Counted from the stretch's first letter, positions 10,100-19,283 are shown. The stretch: DNA of 64,000 bases from Methanobrevibacter wolinii SH (GCF_000621965.1 NZ_JHWX01000015.1:19565-83564); one strand, 5' to 3'. Notes: generated by a model not told the origin, from the sequence alone. Numbers and translations: made by a program.

Positions 10100-11863
10100 A
10101 TGGCAACAAAAGTAAAATCTCCAGATAATTTACCTCTTAAACCAGGTGTTTACATTATGAAAGATGTAAACGATAATGTAATATATGTAGGTAAATCTAA
10201 ATCTTTAAGAAAAAGAGTAAAATCTTATTTTAAAGATAAAAAAGATAGACCAAAAACTTATGTTTTAATGCAACACTTTAATTCCTTAGAATATATTGTA
10301 ACTAATTCTGAAAAAGAAGCTTTAATCTTAGAGGCAAATTTAATTAAAAAATATATGCCAAAATATAATATTCGCCTTAAAGATGATAAAAAATATCCAT
10401 ATGTTAAAATAACAAATGAAGATTTTCCAAGATTAATATTAACACGTAATATATCTAAAAATGGAACATATTATGGACCTTTTACAGATGTTAAATCTGT
10501 ACGTTCTACTGTAAAATTCTTAAAACAATTATTTAAAATTAGAACTTGTAAACATATGGATGGACCTTGCTTAAATTACCAAATTGATTTATGTTATGCA
10601 CCCTGTGATGGTAGAATAAGTAAAGAAGAATATCATGAAATTATTGAAAAAATTGATTTATTTTTTCAAGGAAGATATAATGATATATTAAAGAATCTTA
10701 AAAATGAGATGAAAGAAGCAAGCCAAAATATGGAATTTGAAAAAGCAGCCGTACTAAGAGATCAAATCAAATCAATTGAAGAGGTTATGGTTAAACAATT
10801 TGTTGATGAATTAGATGATGATCTTGATCAAGATGTAATTGCTTCATCAGAAAATAAAGACACAACAATAATTGTTGTTTTATCAATTAGAAAAGGAAAA
10901 ATTATATCTAAAGATGATTATTTAATGGATAATACTAAAAATCAAGATATTTCTGAAGTATTATATAGTTTTATACAACAATACTATGGTATTAATCGCC
11001 ATATACCTAAAGAGTTAATAATTGAAGATAATATTAAAGACAAAGAATTAATTATTGAATGGTTAAGTGATTTAAGAGGAAATAAGGTTAAAATTACAAA
11101 TCCTCAAAAAGGTAGAAAATTACGTCTTATTCGTATGGCTAGAGGAAATGCTGAAATTATTAAAAAACAAAAAGAAAAAGTTAATAATTCACTTATAGAA
11201 CTTCAAAATTACCTTAAACTTAAAAATGTTCCACATGTTATTGAAGGATATGATGTAAGTAATATTTCTGGTACATTACAAGTAGGTTCTAAAGTTAGTT
11301 TCTTTGATGGAAAACCAAATAAAAAACAATATAGAAGGTTTAAATTAGAAACTCCTGGACCTAATGATTATGGTATGATGAGAGAATTACTTACAAGAAG
11401 ATTTGAGTCATTAGTTGGTGAAGAAGATTATAAAAAACCTGATTTAGTACTTATTGATGGTGGTAAAGGACAATTACATATTGCAGTTGAAGTATTAAAT
11501 GAATTAGGTTTAGATGATATACCAGTAATTGGCCTTGCTAAAGAATTCGAAGAAGTCTTTGTTCCACAATCTAATAAACCTATTATTATCCCACATAATA
11601 AAGAATCATTACATATTCTTCAAAGAGTAAGAGACGAAGCACATAGATTTGGTGTTACTTATCATAGAAAATTACGTTCAAGAAAACTTACTGAATCTGA
11701 ACTTGATCATATACAAGGAATTGGTAAAAAACGTAAATTATCTCTTCTGCGTGATTTTGGAGATATTGAGGGTATATCTAAAGCAAGTGTTGATGAACTT
11801 AGTGATATTGAAGGAATGAATAAAAAAGCTGCTGAAAATGTTTATAATTATTTTCACAACTAA
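10100..11863 (+). CDS. uvrC: UvrC, excinuclease ABC subunit C
   Basis: Nucleotide excision repair nuclease that cuts the damaged strand on both sides of a lesion bound by UvrAB. Visible parts: GIY-YIG nuclease domain at about 14-92 (PGVYIMKD ... NVIYVGKSKSLRKRV); cysteine-containing linker at about 150-170; UVR motif at about 205-232 that contacts UvrB; RNase H-like second nuclease at about 380-545 (EGYDVSNISG, LVLIDGGKGQL, DEAHRFGVTYHR); and two helix-hairpin-helix segments at the C-terminus (HIQGIGKKRKLSLL, IEGMNKKAAENV). Length 587 is usual. In archaea uvrABC is a bacterial acquisition typical of methanogens and haloarchaea. uvrA and uvrB are not in this window. AAGG precedes the ATG. The last 10 bases of the gene are copied downstream in a repeat array. 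Confidence 0.96.
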   Translation: MATKVKSPDNLPLKPGVYIMKDVNDNVIYVGKSKSLRKRVKSYFKDKKDRPKTYVLMQHFNSLEYIVTNSEKEALILEANLIKKYMPKYNIRLKDDKKYPYVKITNEDFPRLILTRNISKNGTYYGPFTDVKSVRSTVKFLKQLFKIRTCKHMDGPCLNYQIDLCYAPCDGRISKEEYHEIIEKIDLFFQGRYNDILKNLKNEMKEASQNMEFEKAAVLRDQIKSIEEVMVKQFVDELDDDLDQDVIASSENKDTTIIVVLSIRKGKIISKDDYLMDNTKNQDISEVLYSFIQQYYGINRHIPKELIIEDNIKDKELIIEWLSDLRGNKVKITNPQKGRKLRLIRMARGNAEIIKKQKEKVNNSLIELQNYLKLKNVPHVIEGYDVSNISGTLQVGSKVSFFDGKPNKKQYRRFKLETPGPNDYGMMRELLTRRFESLVGEEDYKKPDLVLIDGGKGQLHIAVEVLNELGLDDIPVIGLAKEFEEVFVPQSNKPIIIPHNKESLHILQRVRDEAHRFGVTYHRKLRSRKLTESELDHIQGIGKKRKLSLLRDFGDIEGISKASVDELSDIEGMNKKAAENVYNYFHN

Positions 11864-12025
11864 CTTAATAATTTAATAATACTAAAAATTACCAAAAAAA
11901 TTATAATTAATTTAACAACTAAACGAATAAATTAACTATACTAAAAATTATTAAAAACACTTAATAACAACTTCACAACTAAGCTAATAATTTAATAATA
12001 CTAAAAACTACTAAAAATATTACTA
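11852..12025. repeat. Tandem array of about 60-bp units that begins inside the uvrC 3' end
   Basis: The uvrC end TTCACAACTAA (11853-11863) recurs as TTCACAACTAA at 11972-11982, and as the diverged AACAACTAA at 11914. Each is followed by related text (AATAATTTAATAATACTAAA). Unit offsets are 59 and 60 bases, so there are three copies, the first overlapping the last three codons of uvrC. Confidence 0.7.
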
Positions 12026-12249
12026 ATTATTTCTACAAGAAATAAAAATTTTATTTAATAGTATATAATAAAATTAAGAAGTATTGATATTTACAATGAA
12101 TAATACTTTAAATCCAAAATAAATTTTATTAACTATCTTTAAATGTAAAAATCATTTCTATCTTATTTTTTTAATAAAAAATTATTATTTACAACTTTAA
12201 ATAGAAAATATTATCTCATTAAAACTATTTAATTAAATTGATAACTTTT

Positions 12250-13508
12250 TAGGGGCCTGAATTTTTGACTTATTTTTAAGCCCTCATTTTTCTTATTTTC
12301 ATAGTTTTAATTATTGTATATTCTTGTTTTGTAATAATACAATTGAAAAATTAGTAATTTAATAAAAAAAGGTCGTTTAAACCAATAAATTTAAATAATA
12401 AGTGCAACAAATATATATTTGGTAATAAAAATGTTGCATAACTTAAATCTTGATAAAAACGACCCAAATTATATTATATTAGACAAAATATTTAAAATTA
12501 TTGGTTCTAGAAAATCAAAACAAATATTTTCTTCCAATGATTTTAAAAACCATAAAAAATTAGATACAATAATCAAAACAGAATTTATAAGCATATTTTT
12601 CGATTTACCATTTGATTTTGTTGTAAAAAATCTTAAAAACAAAGAAGAATTAAGAAAATATTTTAAAATCAATCAAGTTTTAGAAGCTCAAGAAATATAT
12701 GACTACTTCCAAAAAAATTCAGTAGAAAATTATACAGATTCAGTAAACAGTGCATTAAAAGCTTTTAGTAACTATAAAAGAAGAGGAAAAAGGACTTTTA
12801 TTGTTGATGCAACACCAATAGACTTAGATTTCAATTTTAACCGTAAAAAACAATCCAAAGAAAAACTCGCAAAAATGGATCTTAAATAGAGCTATTCTTC
12901 TTCCAAAGGATTTTATATTGGATTTAAAGCAACATTTGTACTTGATTACGATTCTATGACTCCTGTTGCAATTTTATTCCATTCTGGTGCACCCAACGAT
13001 GCAAAACTTTTTGAAGAAATAATGAAAGAATTGCACAGAAGACGAATAATAAGAAAACAAGACACATTAATCTTTGATAAAGGATATTACAGTCTCACAA
13101 ATTACCAAATTGGAATCAGCAAATACCAAATCGTTCCTCTCATTTTCCCTAAAAAATTTCTAAACATAAAACACCTAGATGATATTTTAAGCTACTCATT
13201 AAACATATTTAAAAATAAAAAAAGATTTAAACAAAAATAAAAGATTATTTAAACGATTAAAAAAAGAATTAATCAGTAAACTCATGAATTGGAAACATTA
13301 CAAACCAATAAGAGGTAAAATCGAAGATTATTTCAAAGTACTTAAAAATTCATTAGAAATGAGAAAAATACACAAATTTACACCAAAATTAGTGAAAAAA
13401 ACCTTATATTTATATGTATTATTAGGAACACTACTTGTACAGAACTCAGATACATCAAAAACAGACCTACAAAAGCTCTCACAAATGTAAAAAAAATTCA
13501 GGCCCCTA
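12250..13508 (+). mobile_element. Insertion sequence, 1259 bp, inactivated copy
   Basis: Ends are inverted repeats: TAGGGGCCTGAATTTTT at 12250-12266 and its perfect complement at 13492-13508. The element is flanked by a perfect 7-bp direct repeat AACTTTT (12243-12249 and 13509-13515), the target duplication made on insertion. It carries one DDE transposase gene broken by a stop codon and a frameshift. A second copy begins at 63682, and over the 181 nt from the left end to the ATG the two differ at 8 positions. The family was not assigned with confidence; the protein is of the IS4/IS5-like DDE_Tnp_1 kind. Confidence 0.92.
12431..13490 (+). pseudogene. DDE transposase, broken by an in-frame TAG and a frameshift
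   Basis: Read from ATG 12431 (MLHNLNLDKNDPNYI) the frame stops at TAG 12887-12889 after LAKMDLK, but continues in the same frame as a stretch ending SYSSSKGFYIGFK, so a former TGG (Trp) most likely became TAG. The frame stops again at 13238-13240 and the tail continues in another frame through an A-rich tract near 13225-13242. The pieces hold the catalytic acidic residues: Asp in FIVDATPID, Asp in TLIFDKGYYS, Glu in RGKIEDYFKVLK. Total length would be about 352 residues. A fragment of 152 residues could still be made but would lack two of the three catalytic residues. It could move only with help from an intact copy. Confidence 0.88.
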
Positions 13509-13899
13509 AACTTTTAATTCTTTTTTTAATAACTTTTAATTAAATTTTATAAGAAATCTAGATTTTTTAATAATTTTTATTTTATAGAAAATTTAACTGT
13601 TTTTAAAAATATAAACCTTTAAAATTCATTTATCCCCTTTTAAAATTTCTATTTTAAATTTAAATAAGCTTAATAATACTTAATTTAATTTATAAATACA
13701 TTTTTTATATATAAAAACTAATTTTATATTTATATATATATATATATATTTATATAATACAAAATGAATAATAATATATAATTAACAGTTTACTGTTAAT
13801 TAGTTGAAGATAGGAAATTAGATTACTATATTAAATAGATTATTTGATTTCCCTTTAATTTTTTAATATAAATAATCAAACAAAAAGGAGGTGAAAATA
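13509..13899. other. Upstream region of the adhesin-like gene
   Basis: Holds a TA-dinucleotide run (about 13731-13757) that includes good TATA boxes, a perfect palindrome at 13779-13802, and a leader with CCTTT (13852-13856) that could pair with AAAGG (13884-13888) of the ribosome binding site. No gene was seen. Confidence 0.5.
13779..13802. promoter_or_regulatory. Perfect palindrome near the expected adhesin start of transcription
   Basis: TAATTAACAGT and ACTGTTAATTA form 11-bp arms with two bases between. It lies about 25-30 bases past the TA-rich TATA region, where transcription should begin, and about 100 bases before the GTG start. It could be a repressor operator or a 5' UTR hairpin. 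Confidence 0.45.
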
Positions 13900-16265
13900 G
13901 TGAAAAAAGTGAGAATGAGTTTATTAATCTTCATTGTTTTATTTATAAGTATTGGTACAATATATGCAACTGATAATTCAACAAATGTAGATTCTGAAGT
14001 TTTAAATAGTCACAATACAACAAATATTGAATTAGCAACCAATAATGTTAATGCTCCAGATAATACTCTTGGAGATACTGGAAATCCAAAATCATTTAAG
14101 GATTTACAGAATCTTATTGATACAAATACAAATGGTATAATTAATATTAATGATGATTATAAATTCGATTCTTCAATTGATGATAAAAATGGAATTAAAA
14201 TTACCAAAAATCTCACTATTAATGGTAACAACCACTTTATAGATGGAAATAATGAAGCTACCTTATTTAATATTACAAATTCAACTGTTACAATAAATGA
14301 TTTAACTCTTGAAAATGGAAAATCCACTGATTTTGTAATTAGTGGAGGTATTACATCAACAGGAGATGAATTAATTATAAATAATTGTAATTTTACTAGT
14401 AATGTTGCATATACAACTGGTGGAGCAATATTTACAAAATCTAAATTAACAATTATTAATAATTCAAACTTTAATTATAATGATATAGATACTAATAATT
14501 ATCCACATGATGGTGGAGCAATATATGCAGATGGTTTACTTATTGTAAATAACACTAATTTTGAAGTTAATGGTGCAAATATGGATTGTATTGGAGTAAT
14601 TAATGTAAAACGTGATTTAACTTTAGATAATTGTACTTTTGATACAAATCTTGTAGGTGCTGTTCTTGGAGAAAATATTAGTGCAAAAAATTGTGTATTT
14701 ATAAATAATTTAAATGAAAAATCTGGAACTCTTGTTGGTACTAATATAAAAGTAAATAATTGTGATTTCATAAATAATGAGGCTAATCGTGGAGCAGGTA
14801 TTTATGGAGATTATGTTACAGTAAATAATTCTAGATTCATTAATAATACAGGTCATTCTACAACAAATAATTTAGGATCTGGAATTTTTTCAGATAACGA
14901 ATTAAATGTATCTAACTCCCTATTTTATGGAAATACTGTAAATTATCGTGGTGGTGCAATACTAGCTAATGGTCTTGCAAATATTGATAATTGTACTTTC
15001 ATAGAAAACAGTGCTCAAAAGCTGGTGGTGCAATAAGTGGTAATAATGTGAATATTAATAATAGTAAATTTATTAACAACACATCATGGAAATATGGTGG
15101 TGCAGTTTTCGTTGTAAATGCTAGTATTAATAATTCTAATTTTACTGATAACTATGGACAAGATTATGTCTCAATAGCTACATTAAGTAATTATACTATT
15201 AAAAATTCAAATAATAATGATAATATCTTATCATTAAATTTAACTGAAATTACTTATGCAAAATATAGTGACTTAATAAAATTCAGTAATGGTTATTATG
15301 GATATTGTATTGAACCATATGCTAATACAGGTGGTAGTGGTTTTGCGATAGATGATTTAAGTTTTCTTACAAACATAAATTCTGGTGATGATGTTTCTGA
15401 ATATCTTAAAATATTTATCTGGTATTATTATAATAATACTAATGCTACACCAGGATTAGATGGATATTTACCTCAACAATATTTATCCGAATTCACACAA
15501 AGAAACTTTTACTCAAGCAAATATCCACCTATAATAAAGGTAATTGAACTATATGATAGTGGATTTAGAGTACCTACACATAATGCTGTTAAAAAACTAG
15601 ATAATGGTTCATATATGGTATTTAACTTTAAAACTTTCTTAACTTCCAATTCTTATCAAAATTGTATAATGTTTAATGTAAGTTATTTAGATAAATTAGA
15701 TACTCATATGAAAGTTGAAAAAATCACAATTACTCCAGTAGTTAAAATAGGAAATAAAACTATTTTCACTATTTCTGTAAAAAATGATTGTAATTATACC
15801 TTACATAAAGTTTTTGTTAGTGAAGATAAATGGGACGACGGTTTAATCTATGATTCATGGGATATTAATAATAATTGGAACTATTCCTTTATTAATAATA
15901 AACCTACATGGACATATAATTATGATTTAGCTCCTGGTGAATCTGCAAACTTTACAGTATACTTTAATACTACTAAAGTAGGAAACTTTACAAATTATGT
16001 AACTGCAAATTCTGAAGAAACACCAAATATTACAGCTAATAATTCAACTAAAGTTGTTAATAATACCACTCCTCAAAATAACACAAACAAAACTGAAAAC
16101 CCAAAAAATCACACAAATAAAACATTTAATCCTATTAATAAAACATCTAATCATAACAATAGTACAATTAAAGTCTTAGATAACACTCCTAAAACAGGTA
16201 ATCCATTAATAATTTTATTAATTAGTATTTTATGTTTAGGAATTATTCCATTTAAAAAACATTAA
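13900..16265 (+). pseudogene. Adhesin-like Asn/Thr-rich surface protein, frameshifted in an A-run
   Basis: Start GTG 13900 is chosen because AGGAGGTGA (13886-13894) lies 5 nt upstream; the GTG at 13891 is part of that site. Residues 1-23 are a signal peptide (MKKVRMSLLIFIVLFISIGTIYA). About residues 60-375 are beta-helix repeats (NCTF, GGAI, INNSKFINN phrases). The frame breaks at AAAA 15017-15020: with five A's the text would read AQKAGGAISGNNVNINN and stay open to 16265, giving about 788 residues. After the break come more helix turns, a region with YGYCIEPYANTGG (Cys codon 15306) and EFTQRNF, a DUF11-like domain (about 15720-16040), an Asn/Thr/Pro-rich stalk, and a C-terminal PKTGNP, membrane segment, KKH tail. 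It may be a true pseudogene, a slippage-controlled gene or a sequencing error. Confidence 0.85.
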
Positions 16266-16273
16266 ATTTTTTT

Positions 16274-16315
16274 AATAATTATGTATTAATAATACATAAT
16301 TATTCTTCTTTTTTT
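16274..16315 (+). terminator. Strong terminator after the adhesin-like gene
   Basis: AATAATTATGTATT (16274-16287) pairs perfectly over 14 bp with AATACATAATTATT (16291-16304) across a 3-nt loop, and a T-rich tract (CTTCTTTTTTT) follows. It starts 8 bases after the stop codon. Confidence 0.8.
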
Positions 16316-16332
16316 AAATAATATTAGTAAAT

Positions 16333-16505
16333 TTTAATTTAGTACTTCTATTAATCCTTAATAAAGTATTAATGAAATTTAATTTATTACTGCTATTAAT
16401 TTCTTAATTAAACATAAATGAAATCTAATTTATTATTAATACTAATTTCTTATAAAATATTAATGAAACTTAATTTAGTAATTATATTAAAATTAATAAT
16501 TTATA
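16333..16505. repeat. Four degenerate tandem units of about 45 bp
   Basis: Units begin TTTAATTTAGTACTT, TTTAATTTATTACTG, TCTAATTTATTATTA and CTTAATTTAGTAATT, and the first three end with TAATGAAA or TAAATGAAA. They fill the spacer between the adhesin terminator and the promoter of the next gene. Confidence 0.6.
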
Positions 16506-16523
16506 ATGATTAATAATAAAAAA

Positions 16524-16530
16524 TTATATA
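16524..16530 (+). promoter_or_regulatory. TATA box, probably a leaderless transcript
   Basis: TTATATA is centred 28 bases before ATG 16555, the distance expected if transcription starts almost at the ATG. No Shine-Dalgarno site is present, which agrees with a leaderless mRNA. Confidence 0.45.
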
Positions 16531-16554
16531 TGCTCTATAATTAAAAATATTATT

Positions 16555-17292
16555 ATGATACCTAAAAATCATCCAAGATATGAGTCTTTATTATTAAGAC
16601 AGAAAGTAAAAGATGCATTCTTAGACGGCTATTTAGCTGATTCTGGAATGATTGCACATGGTAGAGGAGAAACATTTGATTATTTAATTGGGGAAAAAAC
16701 AGTACCTGCAGCAGAAAATGCTATTAAAGCTGCAGTAGCAAGTATCCTTCTTGCAGATCATCCAGTCTTATCTGTAAATGGTAATACAACAGCTTTAGCT
16801 ATTGATGAAGTAATTGAACTTGCAAATATTACAGATAGTAATATTGAAATTAACTTGTTTTACAGAACAGAAGAACGTGTAGATAAAATCACAAAATTAT
16901 TTAAAGAACATGGATATGAAGATATTTTAGGTACAAATTATGATGATTTATACTACTTTGATAAAATAAAAAATCCAAGAGCAACTGCTAGTAAAAAAGG
17001 AATATATATTGCTGATGTAATTCTTGTTCCTCTTGAAGATGGAGATAGAGCAGAATTATTAAAAGAAGCAGGCAAAAAAATAATTTGTATTGATTTAAAT
17101 CCATTATCAAGAACGTCTAAAATGTCTGATATTTCTATTGTTGATAATGTTGTACGTGCAATTCCTTTAATGAGTAAGATTGCTAAAGAATATAAAAATA
17201 AAGATAAAGAATTCCTTCAAAAAATCATTGATGAGTACGACAATGAGAAAAATTTAGAAGATTCTTTAAATTCAATGAAAATCAAAGCATAA
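16555..17292 (+). CDS. 4-phosphopantoate--beta-alanine ligase (archaeal phosphopantothenate synthetase)
   Basis: Archaeal enzyme of the DUF137/COG1701 family that joins 4-phosphopantoate to beta-alanine with ATP, the archaeal route to CoA. Diagnostic text is the N-terminal IPKNHPRYESLLLRQKVKDAF, GMIAHGRGETFDYLIGE, the NGNTTALA segment near residue 80, and IICIDLNPLSRTSKMSDISIVDNVVRA near the C-terminus. The length (245 aa) is normal. A short neighbour in the same direction encodes a UPF0200 P-loop kinase with a 223-nt gap, and a ketopantoate reductase that can supply the same pathway lies at 29.6 kb. A TATA box close to the ATG and the lack of a ribosome site suggest a leaderless message. Confidence 0.92.
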   Translation: MIPKNHPRYESLLLRQKVKDAFLDGYLADSGMIAHGRGETFDYLIGEKTVPAAENAIKAAVASILLADHPVLSVNGNTTALAIDEVIELANITDSNIEINLFYRTEERVDKITKLFKEHGYEDILGTNYDDLYYFDKIKNPRATASKKGIYIADVILVPLEDGDRAELLKEAGKKIICIDLNPLSRTSKMSDISIVDNVVRAIPLMSKIAKEYKNKDKEFLQKIIDEYDNEKNLEDSLNSMKIKA

Positions 17293-17515
17293 AAAAGTAT
17301 TAATAATATTAATAAATCTTAATTATTTTTAAGAAATTATTAAAAGATTTATTTAAAAACTAAGCTTTCAAATTATTTTTAATTATTTAACTTAAAAATA
17401 AATATTTTTTAAATTAATAAAATAACTTAATTTTTATAAAAATTATCTTAATTTTTTAAATAAAATTTCTTAAATTTGATTTTTAATTCTAAAAAATTGT
17501 TTAAATGGTGTTATA

Positions 17516-18064
17516 ATGGCGAATGTTATTGGAGTATCTGGTCTTCCAGGATCTGGAAAAACATTAATATCTACAAAAGCAAAAGAAAGAGGAGCTATTG
17601 TAGTTAAAATGGGGGATATGGTTAGAGAAGAAGCTAAAAAAAGAAATGAAGATACAAGGATTACAGCAATAGCTCTTAGAAAAGAACATGGAAAATATGC
17701 TGTTGCTAATTTAACTATTAATAAGGTTAGATCTTTAATTGAAGCAGAAGATAGTCTTAATAATAAACTTATTGTAATTGAAGGAATTAGAAGTCCATAT
17801 GAAGTTAATTTATTTAAGGAAAATTTTAATGATTTTAAGATAATTGCAATATTTGCTCCGCCTTCACTTAGATTTGAAAGATTAAAAAAAAGGAATCGTG
17901 CTGATGATTCACAAGAATTTGAATCTTTTAAAAAAAGAGATCAAGATGAATTAGGTTTTGGGATTGGAGATGTTATTGCAGAATCTGATAAAATGATTAT
18001 TAATGAAGGTAGTCTAGAATCTTATGAATCACAAATTGATGAACTTTTAGATAAATATTTCTAA
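17516..18064 (+). CDS. UPF0200 P-loop nucleotide kinase-like protein
   Basis: A 182-residue single-domain P-loop protein of the archaeal UPF0200 family, related to adenylate kinases and often annotated as dephospho-CoA kinase-like. The P-loop is GLPGSGKT at about 9-16. It has a DMVREEAKKR lid-side helix, IVIEGIRSPYEV, and the arginine-rich RFERLKKRNRADD characteristic of the family. The true substrate of this family is not established to my knowledge; the nearby phosphopantothenate synthetase makes a CoA link tempting but unproven. The ribosome site is GGTG 6 nt before ATG 17516. The gene is followed at once by a convergent spacer that carries a long hairpin. Confidence 0.82.
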   Translation: MANVIGVSGLPGSGKTLISTKAKERGAIVVKMGDMVREEAKKRNEDTRITAIALRKEHGKYAVANLTINKVRSLIEAEDSLNNKLIVIEGIRSPYEVNLFKENFNDFKIIAIFAPPSLRFERLKKRNRADDSQEFESFKKRDQDELGFGIGDVIAESDKMIINEGSLESYESQIDELLDKYF

Positions 18065-18563
18065 TTTGATATAATAACGTAATTTTAATATTTAAACATA
18101 ATAATATTTTTAAATTAAAATTAGCTCTTTATTAAAAAAATAATCTTTTATTTAAAATAAACTTTATGAGTTAAAATAGATATATTTAAATATTATATTA
18201 TATTATATATTAAAATAGGTCTTATATTAAAGATTATAAGTAATTACCACCTAACCACCACCCAATTACTTATATTTCTTAAATATTGGACCTAATTTTT
18301 TATTCAATTATTAAATTTCTTATTTTAAACTTTTTATAAATAATTTGAATAAGTATAAAACTTGTTTATAAAAATTGAACTATTTTTATTATCTTAAACA
18401 ATCTTTTTTTAAATAGCTAAAATATACACCGTAAATACTCTTATTAGCTATATTAATACTTATTTTAAATTCTTAATTGGAATTATTAAATAAAAAAATA
18501 GCTAGGAAATATTTTAAAATAAGCATAAAATAATTAAAAATATAGAAAATAAATTAATTTAAT
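18065..18563. other. Convergent spacer holding a long hairpin
   Basis: Gap of about 500 bp between the 3' ends of the UPF0200 gene (plus) and dph6 (minus). Apart from the hairpin at 18216-18294 there is no coding frame or other clear signal. Confidence 0.6.
18216..18302 (+). ncRNA. Long hairpin with C-rich 18-nt loop, then a U-run (candidate sRNA or unusual terminator)
   Basis: TATAAGTAATT (18235-18245) pairs perfectly with AATTACTTATA (18264-18274). Outside this, 18230-18233 pairs with 18277-18280, 18224-18228 with 18282-18286, and 18216-18222 (TAGGTCT, including GACCTA pairing) with 18288-18294. That is about 27 pairs broken only by small mismatches. The loop is ACCACCTAACCACCACCC, strikingly C-rich for this DNA, and carries CACCT, the complement of the AGGTG ribosome sites. 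TAATTTTTTA follows, so the plus strand ends like a transcript. TATA-like text lies about 20-30 bases upstream (18191-18211). Confidence 0.6.
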
Positions 18564-19247
18564 TTAATCCTTATCTACTAATTTTGCATCTTTAATAATA
18601 TATGTACCATTGTCTACATGCCAATCTATATCTGCATCTAAAATTTCAATTTTTTTATTAAAAATTGGACCATCAAGTACAAATGTTTCAGCTTCTCCAC
18701 CTTCAAATGCAAGGTTTATTGGTACTTTTTCATTTATTTTTTTTAAATCAGAAATAAGATCTTTACTAATATGTCTTCCAAGATAATCTTTAGTAAGACC
18801 ATATGCAAATACACCACATATTATAACATCAAATCCACAATCTATAATATGGTTCATATATTCTTCTTCATTTACATGCCAATATGGTGATATAATTTTA
18901 AGTCCTACTTCATTACCTAATTTTTCAATTCTAGATTTCTGATAGGTAGAGTATAATGCACCTGTATAAATAGCTTCAATTCCTCTATTTTTAAGTTTTT
19001 CAAATTGAATTTTTAAATCTTTAAGTTCTTCTTCTTTGACTCCTTCAGTTTCAGCTGTTATTAATGGTATATCTACAGCTTCAGCAATTAAACTTGTTAA
19101 GTCAATATTAGGTACATGAAACATATATGATGATGAGTTTTTACTTTTCATTGAAAGAAGATATTCTACATTATCACCATTTTTTATTGCACTATATAAT
19201 GCCATTGTACTGTCTTTACCACCTGAAAAAAGTATTGCAGATTTCAT
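18564..19247 (-). CDS. dph6: Diphthine--ammonia ligase (Dph6-like, MJ0570-related ATP pyrophosphatase)
   Basis: Last step of diphthamide synthesis on elongation factor 2: amidation of diphthine with ATP and ammonia. The N-terminal PP-loop SGGKDS (residues 8-13) defines the adenine-nucleotide alpha hydrolase fold. The family segments YLLSMKSKN, TGALYSTYQKSRIEKLG and LAFEGGEAETFVLDGPIF are all present and the 227-residue length is normal for the archaeal form. GTGA lies just upstream of the ATG (minus strand). It is convergent with the UPF0200 gene and in line with the exonuclease gene at 19429-20463, 180 bp upstream. Confidence 0.9.
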   Translation of the reverse strand: MKSAILFSGGKDSTMALYSAIKNGDNVEYLLSMKSKNSSSYMFHVPNIDLTSLIAEAVDIPLITAETEGVKEEELKDLKIQFEKLKNRGIEAIYTGALYSTYQKSRIEKLGNEVGLKIISPYWHVNEEEYMNHIIDCGFDVIICGVFAYGLTKDYLGRHISKDLISDLKKINEKVPINLAFEGGEAETFVLDGPIFNKKIEILDADIDWHVDNGTYIIKDAKLVDKD

Positions 19248-19283
19248 ATTTTCACTTAAATTATTTTATATTATATATTCTAA

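Noticed and set aside
12887..12889. In-frame TAG in the transposase read as pyrrolysine
   Set aside because: A second frameshift lies downstream, the position suits a TGG to TAG change, and no pyrrolysine genes are in the window. Simple inactivation explains it.
13891..13899. GTG at 13891 as adhesin start
   Set aside because: It is part of the Shine-Dalgarno AGGAGGTGA; GTG 13900 is correctly spaced.
15017..15020. Programmed ribosomal frameshift in the adhesin gene
   Set aside because: CAAAAGC is not a classical slippery heptamer, and no pseudoknot or stalling site is evident. Deletion of one A is simpler.
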